IMG/VR virus record: IMGVR_UViG_3300005830_000063
Span: 1-45,072 of that record
DNA: 45,072 nt
Direction: 5' to 3' (one strand)
Source: a virus
Made by a program: the position numbers and the translations under genes. The first letter of the stretch is position 1. Every line of letters starts with the position of its first letter. The notes beneath the pieces were generated by a model. It ran no database searches and was not told the DNA's origin. It saw nothing but the letters and a program-made list of their open reading frames with translations. Below are positions 35,401 to 39,461 of this stretch, piece after piece.

Positions 35401-35929
35401 GGTAGGCTATGAAGTGGCTACCGGGAAAACGCTTTACCCGGACGTTTTGAAGCCTCGGCCGATCAGAGATAAAGCCGAGCATATCTTTAAATCCCTATCT
35501 CTTGATATGCCGTACCGAGCAGCGACCGGAAAGCCGTCTCGGGGAGACGAAGTTGCAGGCTTCATTTCTTATAGAGTAGATCCGGGAGAGGCGGCCTATT
35601 ACGATACCTTGTCGGATATCAGGGATTTCCTTAAAGAGCATGACGTCGATGTTCCCGATATTTCTCCGACAAAACGCTCTAATGCCCTGTATTATTACAA
35701 GCAGGCAAAAAAATATGGAGATCAGGAAGCCAAAGAAAAATACCTGAAAGAATATCTCGATGCAGGAGGAAGGCGGCAGGATATTCTAAAGAGCATAAAG
35801 AAAAGCGATCCTCTTTCTTTTGTTCCAATTAAGCTCAGGGTTGAATATATGAAATCTCTGAACGGAGAGGACTTGAATACCCTGAATAGAGCAAGAGAAT
35901 GGTGGAGATCGACGTATTTTAACCAGTAG
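23495..35929 (+). CDS. Giant polyvalent protein, 4144 aa: methylase + SNF2 helicase + others
   Basis: Domains in order: N-terminal helices; SH3-like strands (86-130); a KLNRVYMGLDPE / AGFHIEAGARKF region (230-310) that I recall from many polyvalent proteins; a linker with a nested gene (451-556); an adenine-N6 methylase with LEPSMGTGNFFG (about 688) and NPPF (756-759); an SNF2-type helicase with GAGKT (1393-1397), DESH (1554-1557), ATGTPVSNS (about 1604) and a QREGRIIRQG motif VI (about 1935); coiled coils; an HEAVGHYG segment (2539-2546), possibly a metallopeptidase; a WTTGDTQAYRYNLS module (about 3005) in an AT-rich stretch; and a long helical C-terminus with one hydrophobic segment near 3870. 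Such proteins are proposed to be ejected and to protect or process incoming DNA. It is the last gene before a terminator. Confidence 0.85.
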   Translation: MSSLANCLKIHNISPAEAKLIRQKAKDYKREKFSAKEANEGAVQDVINQFIQERENIIRQIEAAKKGGKENAKVQETQKTVTEVTPFTRGYIVKDRLSGRIGVVVRPTYPGRVEVIFNDGRRDEFGQVQLIKTEEFAVSDQAIDLQKFVLSKEPGQLPHEKLKSLKAGDTFSHGLHTYKITDIYEDGSVKALDITNKKKPIERVFHDFEKETHLKLDTSEAKKPEEYGTKNTVFTKERADAARERLRKKLNRVYMGLDPEIVRDGIEIAGFHIEAGARKFKDYSLKMIEDFGEAIRPYLRSFYMAVRNYPSFDNEGMNTEAELDLIEKQAEKGEETKPYFIYQKETRNFMEVDGKKITFEGFETNDLFIYHHPKDTIDNWAIYEGHSGIKVSGGRTRKEAIENTRKLLEKNKDRIEEAINRAIESTGRSPRYAGVDFGEQSAKIKPEGVIDESLGTAGNQPLEGVSAEEVRGTSEGGPTTAGGGERGRADREGTGRTDVAGSDVLGGVGAGERVIPIPEGRAELGDVRETGRPERTQDNKLGNAEPSGSTERSGLTPTPGEITPKQNYTITDADNLGKGSQAQKFADNVAAIKLIKKLQEEGRQATPEEQAVLVRYVGWGGIKTAFPDETGKFNKGWEKKGQLLKDLLSKEEWDAAYSTILDAHYTSQAVINSMYEIVDRLGFKGGNVLEPSMGTGNFFGLMPLSMRNDSALTGVEFDNITGAIAKQLYPNTHIMAPMGFEDARFADNFFDLTIGNPPFGNRPIPYGTSKHLKGFTIHNYFFAKSLDKLRPGGIQAMVVSRWFLDKKDASQREYLAHRANFIGAIRLPNTAFQENALTEVTTDIVIFQKLPEEAYGSADKSWTKTGMVQDPLGGEDIEISQYFIDNPVMMLGRMERSGKMVTGMEPTLAYIDGSDINAMMQDAINQLPQNIYGETGTVLPTYELTRESVEPAPEGYNIGSYIVEDGKLKHIEESPDGSQVSVELTPETQWTEKQKLGQGRYERLMKLAELRDSVRKLLRHEVQDDAKSVMEEEREKLNKLYDEFVKEHGYLNNTANASLFHDDPDSPLLLALENNYERGISKTVAAKLGIKPEKPTASKATIFKKRVISPYVPVNSADTAEDALMITLSQLGEVNITHMANLTGKENSEIIKELHDDLENPIIFLNPETDTWEQASKYLSGNVKKKEKIAREKGLIKNAEALRAVFPPDIKASDLSVKLGASWVNEKTYEDFAKYLFGDEADVVAKYIATDGRIIIDIRGGNEGKLRKYSTPRIDGPTLLKKILGSANIAVYDVLDDGSRQINKDATVAAIAKADEIRQEFEDWIFSEAGRRDSLLQFYNDNFNTDVEPKYDGEHLLLPGKVPDATIQLRRHQKNAIWRIIQDQKALLDHVVGAGKTYTMVAASMEMKRMGIVRKPMIVVPNHLVTQWAKDFYTLYPGAKILAMKKKDFEKRNRRTMLSRIATGDWDSVIVAHSSFGFINVDKEWEASFIKKQIDDLMEAARITRETEGKRSRRASEYQKAVERLQAKLKALLDKPIDNILTFEELGVDHLFVDESHEFKNLFFTTAKRMLGLGNPMGSQKAMNLYMKAQWLQQKHSGKGVVFATGTPVSNSLSELYTIQRYLGLQDLENRNIKSFDAWLNNFGLEQSDYELDSTGVKLKAVNRLRSLTNIPEIMSLYKQYADGVTNDDIKKAYKEQTGKEFPIPGIKGGQRQNVVVDRSDDQAAYFADIVQRADAVEKKDVEPEEDNMLKITTDARKAALDIRLVDPGASDHPGSKTHVAADRIRDIWEKWSADKGTQLVFLDLSIPLSASKREQASIIDLINKADAGDEEAQLALDKLNPDDLVAAESAKSGFSVYDDLRSKLIDRGIPAGEIAFIHDYNTDNKKQDLYDMVNAGKIRVLLGSTSKLGAGTNVQKKLVAEHHLDCPWRPSDIEQREGRIIRQGNELVEKYGVGKFDVEIHAYATEQTYDARMWQVQEQKLIAIGALRSYKGEREIEEVAAAAATAAEMKAASTGNPLILEEVKLKDSIRKLEIKQKSHKRQIWDAESDIKKFERALEVFPEEVKDLEVDAEKVRKYKDNPYGEDRPSVKIQGKEYTDRQEALKAANDEKLRQIGGKDVETLVRETLVLNIDGEDYKGFDTIKQYIVDHISEGFNVLVDGKKKHVSTKDRAESIVSDAMDVREKEVMKSLPKFSIDINGTPATSSTAITKAIHDAFGDMDPFAMEIGGKAYIKRSDAGKAAQDMIDDQLPTVKGDMLSNYRVGTFAGMEVFIDALNHPKESHGRMYEFEVSIKLRGKSTQIDSGIVSNTPGMEISRVERLAKHIIWELSTKKATLKSAKEQMPVLQQILSKTWPQQQELDEKKARLAEVQKILSEKPKKQEEEGGEAPALSLSEDEDLKAFAQSIEAKNAFGSAMNPETSDDYLALLKKDYMTLSDREKFIVDNLMSPEYSLGDRKAAGLDMGEVKASIVDLQKEWKNGPDIRVVQSQAQLPDRLQKYISSSKGKGAVEGIFDPNTKGIYLVADNLRSIGRAHVVLFHEAVGHYGLRGILGGDIAPILNQAYIAKKKEADQIAKKYGLDVSTQEGKQRAAEEVLARMAEKNEKSPFLQKVYAAIRNWLRKIGFNINLSDNDLRVMVSQARQFIEEGKKPLNLSGLAAMSRREARGGFYSQLYKVLDNKLPDQVTPTLFNKVIGQHREGILGIKPEEIADTKATVSAIFGDKKILPKQEILDYLRASDRTDVQDVVLGGDSKYKKLLDKFSRKVSKRLGRQGWTFEDLTEEEYKEYYEIYKRKDVSYYTTLIAETKAEKDKVLEDFKEAENVFDRISENLKKGIPVGSSNKKFYDDYFKNGNPFEAELYRLYDKIKMLEEEKERSAIQGTHFSEYSIPGYITDSYREQFVTAKKISGEKLKDNPEQNWKDGHSAYSNIENPIVRIRYNDRTDADGNIIRFIEELQGPNPENEKKMPEIYRKYKYQIGLKRILQNIAEENETRKANFEDTIDAIAWTTGDTQAYRYNLSTYIDEIGYAVNDDGTYEIHSYKHGEELSQLTQKNVPSEKLENIVGLNLAKRIRAGEGAKDGDLKMFGGLDLKVGGEGLKRVYDVTIPKFLNKYGEQWGVKVKEVEITLAGMKDAGDRVFDTKAAAIDWADENLGNHQYEIQKRENIGGFIIYDSYDHKYIQGDSVILASSIPITPEMQADILQEGQPLFARQEMSVAELETWKKQTEELYAAEPLTETDAVGRLNRRLTLRELDNAIKKAREREKTAPMFSRGDIDPVSSDFAEVEQRIQASKGAPKAGLKEKITKGIERTAHSFTRHFPLLDPKRDGAESDILRRAESIPEYAKKTATKDIAAIVGNLRKNQAEVFTRVLILDDMLKDIESGLLKGELPFGYGNEEQVRADLEKFQRAADGNAEIRAALEKRKQYMDNLRNRLVGRGLLHESVNEDDRYFHHQVLEYMAIRAEGGQYTGLSSGDMRLKKKGWQLARKGSYLDYNTDYLQSEFEVVSQALSQIETADTMKRLKRTADISGQVRAEARDHDLDNWQEAIPEGYTIWQPEKGNHFYRVHVLTERVLDQLLADIDTWDTTKSFDELMESNEVRQVLALGGKKEQWVIPDRLAKTLDNFRAFKDEGPVGKASKSILNTWKQWTLLNPFRIVKYNLNNMSGDLDIALAYSPKILKYAKGAMADLLRDQRNKAVTPELQKELDIALKKGVITSGITIHEITDINESGLFSILTGKDHNLIQKIWKTAKDYTNWRENILRLAAYRHFKNEIDNGKKVYGASKKAEIDKITNPDDRAAKLARELIGDYGNVSEAGQWIRAHMIPFWSWAEINAPRYVRLMRNLKNEGRTTRDAQGIIAWKATKLGLKASILFALISLWNGTFWPDEEEELGIGGRRQLHIILGRNEDGTIRTLRFQGALSDALSWFGLENLPQDVKDVTSGRTTFSKKFEEAYKAPINKVIQGMRPLEKVGYEVATGKTLYPDVLKPRPIRDKAEHIFKSLSLDMPYRAATGKPSRGDEVAGFISYRVDPGEAAYYDTLSDIRDFLKEHDVDVPDISPTKRSNALYYYKQAKKYGDQEAKEKYLKEYLDAGGRRQDILKSIKKSDPLSFVPIKLRVEYMKSLNGEDLNTLNRAREWWRSTYFNQ
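24846..25160 (+). CDS. Nested gene C: 104-aa helical protein in +1 frame
   Basis: AAGGAG (24834-24839) lies 6 nt before ATG 24846 (a TTG at 24843 is an alternative start), and the frame is open for 104 codons to TAA 25158-25160 inside the 4144-aa gene, in its +1 frame. The product is a soluble helical protein with native-like composition: AWVQQAINHWKEFQPKRYEE, then a Leu/Glu-rich helix, then FSEAWEQVRELYLFPKEEP. I recall stand-alone phage and prophage proteins with an HWxExxPxxYxxLxxxGxL opening, but cannot verify this. The host product there (residues 451-556) is a Gly/Arg/Glu/Thr linker of low complexity. This is the strongest of three nested genes. Confidence 0.72.
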   Translation: MKAWVQQAINHWKEFQPKRYEELQKAGQLQQEAESAAELTEKALEELMSQGATFSEAWEQVRELYLFPKEEPNLETSEKQDDLSAHKIISSEMQSLQEALNEAD

Positions 35930-35936
35930 AAAATGC

Positions 35937-35965
35937 TTGATATTATGGTAAATTTATGGTAATTT
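35937..35965 (+). promoter_or_regulatory. Promoter candidate upstream of lysis module
   Basis: TTGATA (35937-35942) and TAATTT (35960-35965) are separated by 17 nt, and TGG precedes the -10 as in extended -10 promoters. It lies 8 nt after the stop of the giant gene. The spacing and the following leader box mirror the arrangement at 11609-11692. The -10 hexamer itself is only a partial match to consensus. Confidence 0.5.
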
Positions 35966-35985
35966 GAGCGAGTTAATATAGAGCG

Positions 35986-36004
35986 GCCGCAGGAATACCA
36001 AGGC
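35986..36004 (+). repeat. Leader box copy 2
   Basis: GCCGCAGGAATACCAAGGC matches 11637-11655 at 17 of 19 positions and is placed identically: downstream of a promoter candidate, with its 3' end entering the hairpin. The two hairpins that follow have different sequences but the same AAGGC...GCCTT base. Confidence 0.6.
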
Positions 36005-36043
36005 TATTGAGATCATAATAATCTCGATGGCCTTATTTTTTTT
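36000..36043 (+). terminator. Terminator-like hairpin 2
   Basis: The arms 36000-36013 and 36021-36034 form a 14-bp stem (two G-T wobbles) around a CATAATA loop, followed by a T-rich run to 36043. It would terminate the transcript of the giant gene efficiently. Because a promoter candidate and the leader box lie just upstream and an AAGGAGG site just downstream, it may also attenuate transcription into the lysis module. Confidence 0.8.
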
Positions 36044-36054
36044 AAGGAGGAATT

Positions 36055-36480
36055 ATGAAAAAGCTTCTTTTAGTTGTCGGTTTCATTTTCATAGGGATGG
36101 TGATATTAATGGGCATGGTCGGCATATCATCTGCTCATGATGCGGTTCTTTTGGAATGGGACACGCCAACAACAAATGACGATGGCACTCCAATATCTGA
36201 TTTTCTGGATGCCAACGGATTTGCAAACTATATTATAAAGTATGGACCGTCAAGCAAGGTTTATGATACCGAGCTTCAGGCAAGTATCCATTCGATAAAT
36301 CCTCAAACATCTCTTCTCATTCCCGGTCTTATAGCAGGGAAAACCTATTGTTTTACTATTCAGCCTGTAAATCAAAAAGGGAAGACGGCTCCAGGTTGGT
36401 CTCCGGAAGCGTGCGCGACGCTCGATATTCAGCCGTCTTCAATTATGGTCATAAAGGCCACTAAAGCATATTCGAAATAA
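36055..36480 (+). CDS. Secreted fibronectin type III domain protein
   Basis: This 141-aa protein has a strong AAGGAGG site. It begins with MKKLLLVVGFIFIGMV and a hydrophobic stretch to about residue 25, a signal peptide or N-terminal anchor, with a probable cleavage near SSA-HD. The rest is one fibronectin type III-like domain: VLLEWDTPTTNDDGTPI, then ANYIIKYG, TSLLIPGLIAGKTYCFTI and VNQKGKTAPGWSPE, with the Trp, Tyr and Leu positions of FN3 in place. It is the first gene of the lysis/host-interaction module. It may act in the periplasm or at the cell surface; superinfection exclusion or surface adhesion are possibilities only. Confidence 0.75.
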   Translation: MKKLLLVVGFIFIGMVILMGMVGISSAHDAVLLEWDTPTTNDDGTPISDFLDANGFANYIIKYGPSSKVYDTELQASIHSINPQTSLLIPGLIAGKTYCFTIQPVNQKGKTAPGWSPEACATLDIQPSSIMVIKATKAYSK

Positions 36481-36495
36481 GGAGGAAGTGAAGAA

Positions 36496-36759
36496 ATGTT
36501 TAAGAGAAGTGCGCTTGTTATTCTTGCAGTTTTGGCTATTACCTGCACTTATTATTATCCGGCAGAGTGTGAGAAATATGATCATTCATTTAGATTTAAA
36601 GAAAATGAGACCGGGATAGAAGTTGTTGGTACTTTTTTCTGCGGCGATCATGATAAGAAAATCGAAAGAGTATTTGCCGTTGATAAAAAGACGCCATCAA
36701 ACAAAGTAACGATAGAATTTGTAAGAGGTTCAAATTTTCAGTTAAATTGCGATAAATAG
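36496..36759 (+). CDS. Small secreted protein, 87 aa
   Basis: A GGAGG site precedes the ATG. Residues 1-20 (MFKRSALVILAVLAITC) look like a signal peptide; the Cys is not in a canonical lipobox, so lipidation is doubtful. The mature part has two or three further cysteines (CEKYDHSF, FFCGDHDKK, LNCDK) and a beta pattern, suggesting a small disulfide-linked periplasmic protein. It follows the FN3 gene by 15 nt and may be expressed with it. No family is recognised. Confidence 0.6.
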   Translation: MFKRSALVILAVLAITCTYYYPAECEKYDHSFRFKENETGIEVVGTFFCGDHDKKIERVFAVDKKTPSNKVTIEFVRGSNFQLNCDK

Positions 36760-36765
36760 TAAAAA

Positions 36766-36954
36766 TTGCGGACAAGATCTTTGAAATTTCGGCTCATTAA
36801 GGCATGCTTCCAATGTAATCATCAGACTATGGCTTCTGGCTATGGGTACTGTGCTAGAGCGCAAAAGGAAATAAGAGATATTCAGGATATCCCGCCGTGG
36901 TGTCCGTTGCCTGATCTGCCGAGCAAGTGCCAGTGCGGTAAAATAAATAAATAA
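36766..36954 (+). CDS. Cys-rich mini-protein, 62 aa (start uncertain)
   Basis: The frame has no upstream ATG before its first CxxC, so a TTG at 36766 or 36781 is the probable start; the ribosome binding site is weak for both. The product contains CFQC, a lone Cys, a CPLP motif and KCQCGK, giving about six cysteines in 62 residues, with WCPLPDLPSK near the end. This resembles small zinc-binding phage proteins of unknown role. An alternative start at ATG 36829 would remove the first CxxC. Confidence 0.45.
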   Translation: MRTRSLKFRLIKACFQCNHQTMASGYGYCARAQKEIRDIQDIPPWCPLPDLPSKCQCGKINK

Positions 36955-36970
36955 AAAAGGAGATTGGAGC

Positions 36971-37309
36971 ATGAGCGCGCAAGGGGTAACTGTTTTAGGA
37001 GATCGTATAGCCAGTCTCACGATTGCAGATGCCGTTATATTATTTGTTGCCTGGCACATGATCAAGGAACTCATAGCTTGGTTCAAAACAAAGGTTTTCC
37101 GTAAACTGGACGTCGATGATACACAATTTGTCACATTGTCAAAATGCATGGAACGCCAAAGCAACTGTAGCGCACTGGTCAATGTCGCAGCCAGTATACA
37201 GGCGATAAAGACAGCAATGTATATAATCGTCTTACATTCGCAGATCGCAGAGGCAGATAAAGAGAGGGCCCTAAACGCCCTTGAAAGAAGATCAGAACCC
37301 AGAACGTAA
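36971..37309 (+). CDS. Membrane-anchored protein, 112 aa
   Basis: A GGAGATTGGAGC stretch provides the ribosome binding site. Residues 20-37 (DAVILFVAWHMIKELIAW) form one hydrophobic helix, followed by a basic segment and a long helical region ending in KERALNALERR. A second, weaker hydrophobic helix (AIKTAMYIIVLH) lies near residue 85. Its place upstream of the endolysin suggests a lysis accessory such as a holin-like or pinholin-like protein, but one clear membrane helix plus a long soluble part is not diagnostic. Confidence 0.55.
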   Translation: MSAQGVTVLGDRIASLTIADAVILFVAWHMIKELIAWFKTKVFRKLDVDDTQFVTLSKCMERQSNCSALVNVAASIQAIKTAMYIIVLHSQIAEADKERALNALERRSEPRT

Positions 37310-37313
37310 TCCA

Positions 37314-37490
37314 ATGGCGGAGGACACGCTACCGGAAATTCTAGTTTACTGTCAGAAGTGCAGATGGCGAGAAGTCAAAGATGCCCTGCGATTGTTTAAA
37401 TGCACTGATGCCGTCTGTAAAGATACTATAATGTGCATTGTCGTAAGAAACTGCCAGAAATGCAGAAAGGAAAGAAGAAATTATGGCTGA
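37314..37490 (+). CDS. Cys-rich mini-protein, 58 aa
   Basis: ATG 37314 lies 5 nt after the previous stop; an in-frame TTG at 37281 would overlap that gene. The 58-aa product has CQKC near the start, CTDAVC in the middle and NCQKCRKE near the end, seven cysteines in all, arranged as a probable zinc-binding fold. The last 8 nt overlap the endolysin start. The ribosome binding site is poor, so expression may depend on coupling to the upstream gene. Confidence 0.5.
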   Translation: MAEDTLPEILVYCQKCRWREVKDALRLFKCTDAVCKDTIMCIVVRNCQKCRKERRNYG

Positions 37491-37995
37491 TTTCAATAAG
37501 GCTTTCCCCCGTCTGATCGACATCGAGGGCAAGCTGTCTAACGATAGCAATGATTATGGAGGCCTTACAAAATACGGCATAGCGAAAAGATTTTATCCGG
37601 AACTGGATATAGCGAATCTCACGCTCGAAGATGCAAAGGCCATATACAAAAGAGATTTTTGGGACAAGATGCGCCTGGATGAGATAGACGATCAGCGCAT
37701 AGCCTTTGAGATGTTCGAGATATCCGTCAATATGCATTGGTCCCGTGCGCTCAAATTTGCTCAGGAAGCCTGTAATCTGCTCGATCGTAAGGTAGTTGAT
37801 CAGCTTGTCGTTGATGGCCTCATTGGCCCAAAGACGCTCTCTGCTATCAATACGGCCACATATCCTCAGGCAGTGGTTATCTTTCTGAATGGATGCCAGT
37901 TTATGCATTACCGGCAGCGCGCGATCGAGGATAAATCCCAGGAGAACTTTTTAAACGGTTGGCTCCTGAAAAGAGTCAGCTTCAAGGAGGAATAG
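37483..37995 (+). CDS. Endolysin, GH108-type N-acetylmuramidase
   Basis: This 170-aa protein fits the glycoside hydrolase 108 (DUF847) muramidases that cut peptidoglycan between MurNAc and GlcNAc. The N-terminal motif is IEGKLSND followed by DYGGLTKYGI, corresponding to the family's EGG-x(3)-D...GGxTxxGI, with Glu15 as the likely catalytic acid. A substitution of G to K follows that Glu, which is mildly unusual. The C-terminal half contains VDGLIGPKTLSAIN, the peptidoglycan-binding segment typical of the family. There is no signal peptide, so release would need a holin; a candidate lies 350 nt downstream. A muramidase of this type usually comes from phages of Gram-negative hosts. Confidence 0.85.
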   Translation: MADFNKAFPRLIDIEGKLSNDSNDYGGLTKYGIAKRFYPELDIANLTLEDAKAIYKRDFWDKMRLDEIDDQRIAFEMFEISVNMHWSRALKFAQEACNLLDRKVVDQLVVDGLIGPKTLSAINTATYPQAVVIFLNGCQFMHYRQRAIEDKSQENFLNGWLLKRVSFKEE

Positions 37996-37999
37996 CCGT

Positions 38000-38188
38000 A
38001 TGGCCAAAGCTCGGCAGCCGATAGTGAGAAGGAAAGTGCTAACGCTCGAGATCGACACCATCCATCCGAATAGTGCTTTCAAGGTGCCTTCCCTCAATCT
38101 GCTATTACAGAGGGAGAATGGCGAAAAGTCTGACATAGGAATTATTATTCGTCAGGCCAGTATCAACTCAGTGAAAAAGGAGGTATAG
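38000..38188 (+). CDS. Hypothetical 62-aa protein
   Basis: AAGGAGG lies 9 nt before ATG 38000, just after the endolysin stop codon. The 62-aa product is basic at the N-terminus (MAKARQPIVRRKVLTLEID) and mixed alpha/beta after that, with no cysteine, membrane or catalytic motif. The ribosome binding site and tight placement in the lysis operon support it. The role is unknown. Confidence 0.55.
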   Translation: MAKARQPIVRRKVLTLEIDTIHPNSAFKVPSLNLLLQRENGEKSDIGIIIRQASINSVKKEV

Positions 38189-38191
38189 ATC

Positions 38192-38344
38192 ATGACAATG
38201 GGAACTTTCTTGGTAATAATGTTGGTCGTTGCAGTGGCGTCTTTCGTGGCCGGGGCCCTCGTAGGCAGGAGAAATCGCAAGAAGCTTGAGACCGGAGTTG
38301 CCTATGGCAAGGATTACCTGAACAAGCTGAACAAAAAAGGGTAG
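38192..38344 (+). CDS. Small single-pass membrane protein, 50 aa
   Basis: AAGGAGG lies about 10 nt before ATG 38192. Residues 3-25 (MGTFLVIMLVVAVASFVAGA) form one transmembrane helix, followed by a basic RRNRKK stretch and a short amphipathic helix. The arrangement (N-out short end, basic cytoplasmic tail) fits a small accessory membrane protein of the lysis cassette, for example a pinholin-like or antiholin-like peptide. No family is identified. Confidence 0.6.
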   Translation: MTMGTFLVIMLVVAVASFVAGALVGRRNRKKLETGVAYGKDYLNKLNKKG

Positions 38345-38348
38345 AGCC

Positions 38349-38675
38349 ATGAATTTCTTATCACTTGCCCTGCCCCTAACGTCCCTCGGCCTCGGTATAG
38401 TCTTTGGCATGATGATCACCAGAACAGATTTCGTTCGCGCTCTATTCAGCGAGAAAGGCGATGTATCATGGGGCAGGGTAGGATCTTTCATCATGCTGAA
38501 CTTCCTGATCATATGGGTAAACTACGCCATATTTACCGAGCCTTCCCCTCTTGCTGTGCTTAAGGAGCTTCCCTGGACGGCTTTTGCGCTCTTCCTCGGA
38601 GCTCTATACGGGATAAGCAAGGCAGGAGAGACAATCCAAAACCTGAAGAAAGATGCCAATGATACAAAAATATAA
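38349..38675 (+). CDS. Holin candidate, 108 aa
   Basis: This 108-aa protein has three hydrophobic helices: residues 3-22 (FLSLALPLTSLGLGIVFGM), 46-61 (SFIMLNFLIIWVNYAIF) and 74-91 (WTAFALFLGALYGISKAG), with a charged C-terminus. A GDVSWGRVGSFIM segment before the second helix resembles what I recall in phage holin families with WGRVG. It follows the endolysin gene by about 350 nt and would form the inner-membrane hole that lets the endolysin out. The start of the next gene lies inside its 3' end. Confidence 0.7.
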   Translation: MNFLSLALPLTSLGLGIVFGMMITRTDFVRALFSEKGDVSWGRVGSFIMLNFLIIWVNYAIFTEPSPLAVLKELPWTAFALFLGALYGISKAGETIQNLKKDANDTKI

Positions 38676-39216
38676 GCATATCCTCATTTCAATCCTTATT
38701 GTTCTTCTCGGCGCTTCTGCGCTTTGGGGATGGTTTCGGCCGAATCCACCGGGAGCGTCAAAAACCGAGTATATACCGGTTCCTCAGGAAAAAATTGTCA
38801 CGAAGATAAAGACCGTCACGGTGCCGGGACCGGAGCGGATCGTCACCATCGATAAGCCGACGATCGTTGAAAAGCTCAAACTTCCTGATTGGCTGAAAGA
38901 AGACAAGGACAAGCAGGTTATAGCAAATGCAGATATCGTTCCGCACAAAGGGCATACTAGCGCGGTCGCAATCATCGACGTAAAGACCGGAGAGGCCCAA
39001 ATACTAGCGAAGCAACTGCCGCCGCCATTCTTCGACTTTGAGCAAACAAAAGAAATAGGCATGAGGTATGGCGTGTCTTCTGATAGTGGTACTGCGGCCG
39101 CTATATATGGCCGATGGACGTTTGCTAGAGTAGGGAATATCAAGGCCGCTCTATACGGAGAAATTGACAATGACGCCAAGGGAAAAGCTCAATTAGACCT
39201 TCGTTATGAGTGGTAA
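38653..39216 (+). CDS. Membrane-anchored periplasmic protein, 187 aa (spanin-like context)
   Basis: ATG 38653 overlaps the holin candidate by 23 nt; an ATG two codons later is an alternative. Residues 8-28 (HILISILIVLLGASALWGWF) form an N-terminal anchor. A Pro/Val/Lys-rich stretch follows (YIPVPQEKIVTKIKTVTVPG), then a mixed domain ending in alternating strands GIYGRW-like AAIYGRWTFARVGNIKAALYG and a terminal aromatic residue. I recall similar proteins near holins in other phages but not their function. It could span the periplasm in lysis, although it lacks the lipoprotein partner and coiled coil of a classical spanin. Confidence 0.55.
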   Translation: MPMIQKYKHILISILIVLLGASALWGWFRPNPPGASKTEYIPVPQEKIVTKIKTVTVPGPERIVTIDKPTIVEKLKLPDWLKEDKDKQVIANADIVPHKGHTSAVAIIDVKTGEAQILAKQLPPPFFDFEQTKEIGMRYGVSSDSGTAAAIYGRWTFARVGNIKAALYGEIDNDAKGKAQLDLRYEW

Positions 39217-39257
39217 TTCCAATAAGTATCTCTAATAAGCAAATAAGAATTATTTAA

Positions 39258-39285
39258 TTGACTGTCCTGCCTTTTTGCCTTTAAA
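39258..39285 (+). promoter_or_regulatory. Promoter candidate for the recombination module
   Basis: TTGACT (39258-39263) and TTTAAA (39280-39285) are 16 nt apart; the -35 matches consensus at five of six positions and the -10 at four of six. It lies in the noncoding gap about 50 nt before the hairpin at 39333, so the hairpin would be in the 5' leader of the transcript. It is the only credible sigma-70-type site found in this gap. Confidence 0.4.
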
Positions 39286-39332
39286 CTTACCTTAGTCATG
39301 CTAACATCATTCTTAATCTGTAATAACAAGTT

Positions 39333-39396
39333 GGCCGATCGCAGGGCTAAAAACCTTCCTCCTAGTTGGTGTTTAGCATGACGCCTGTGATCGGCC
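39333..39396 (+). ncRNA. Structured element with anti-SD loop
   Basis: GGCCGATCGCAGG (39333-39345) pairs with CCTGTGATCGGCC (39384-39396) over 13 bp with one G-T wobble. Directly inside it GCTAAAAACC (39346-39355) pairs with GGTGTTTAGC (39368-39377) with one mismatch, leaving a 12-nt loop TTCCTCCTAGTT and a 6-nt bulge on the 3' side. The loop displays CCTCCT, complementary to Shine-Dalgarno AGGAGG. It may be a regulatory RNA, a leader structure, or a DNA element such as an origin or recombination site. There is no T-run directly after it. Confidence 0.5.
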
Positions 39397-39409
39397 GCCT
39401 TTATAGAAA

Positions 39410-39461
39410 GGTCCGTCCTCTCCTGATTCCCCTCCCATGTCGTCGGGAGATGCGGCGGACC
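39410..39461 (+). other. Second hairpin of the intergenic region
   Basis: GGTCCGTC (39410-39417) pairs with GGCGGACC (39454-39461) over 8 bp with one G-T wobble, and CTCCC (39432-39436) pairs with GGGAG (39445-39449) inside. A run of C and then five T residues follows. This could end the transcript of the first hairpin as a weak terminator, or form a two-hairpin RNA with it. Confidence 0.4.

Larger units (their letters stand above)
39217..39449 (+). other. Noncoding region between late and early modules
   Basis: About 230 nt with no convincing gene. It contains a promoter candidate, a 10-bp long-range inverted repeat (39295-39304 with 39373-39382), a 64-nt nested hairpin and most of a second hairpin. 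The start of a membrane-protein frame overlaps its 3' side. The region marks the change from lysis genes to recombination genes and is a plausible regulatory RNA locus, origin or packaging site. Confidence 0.6.
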
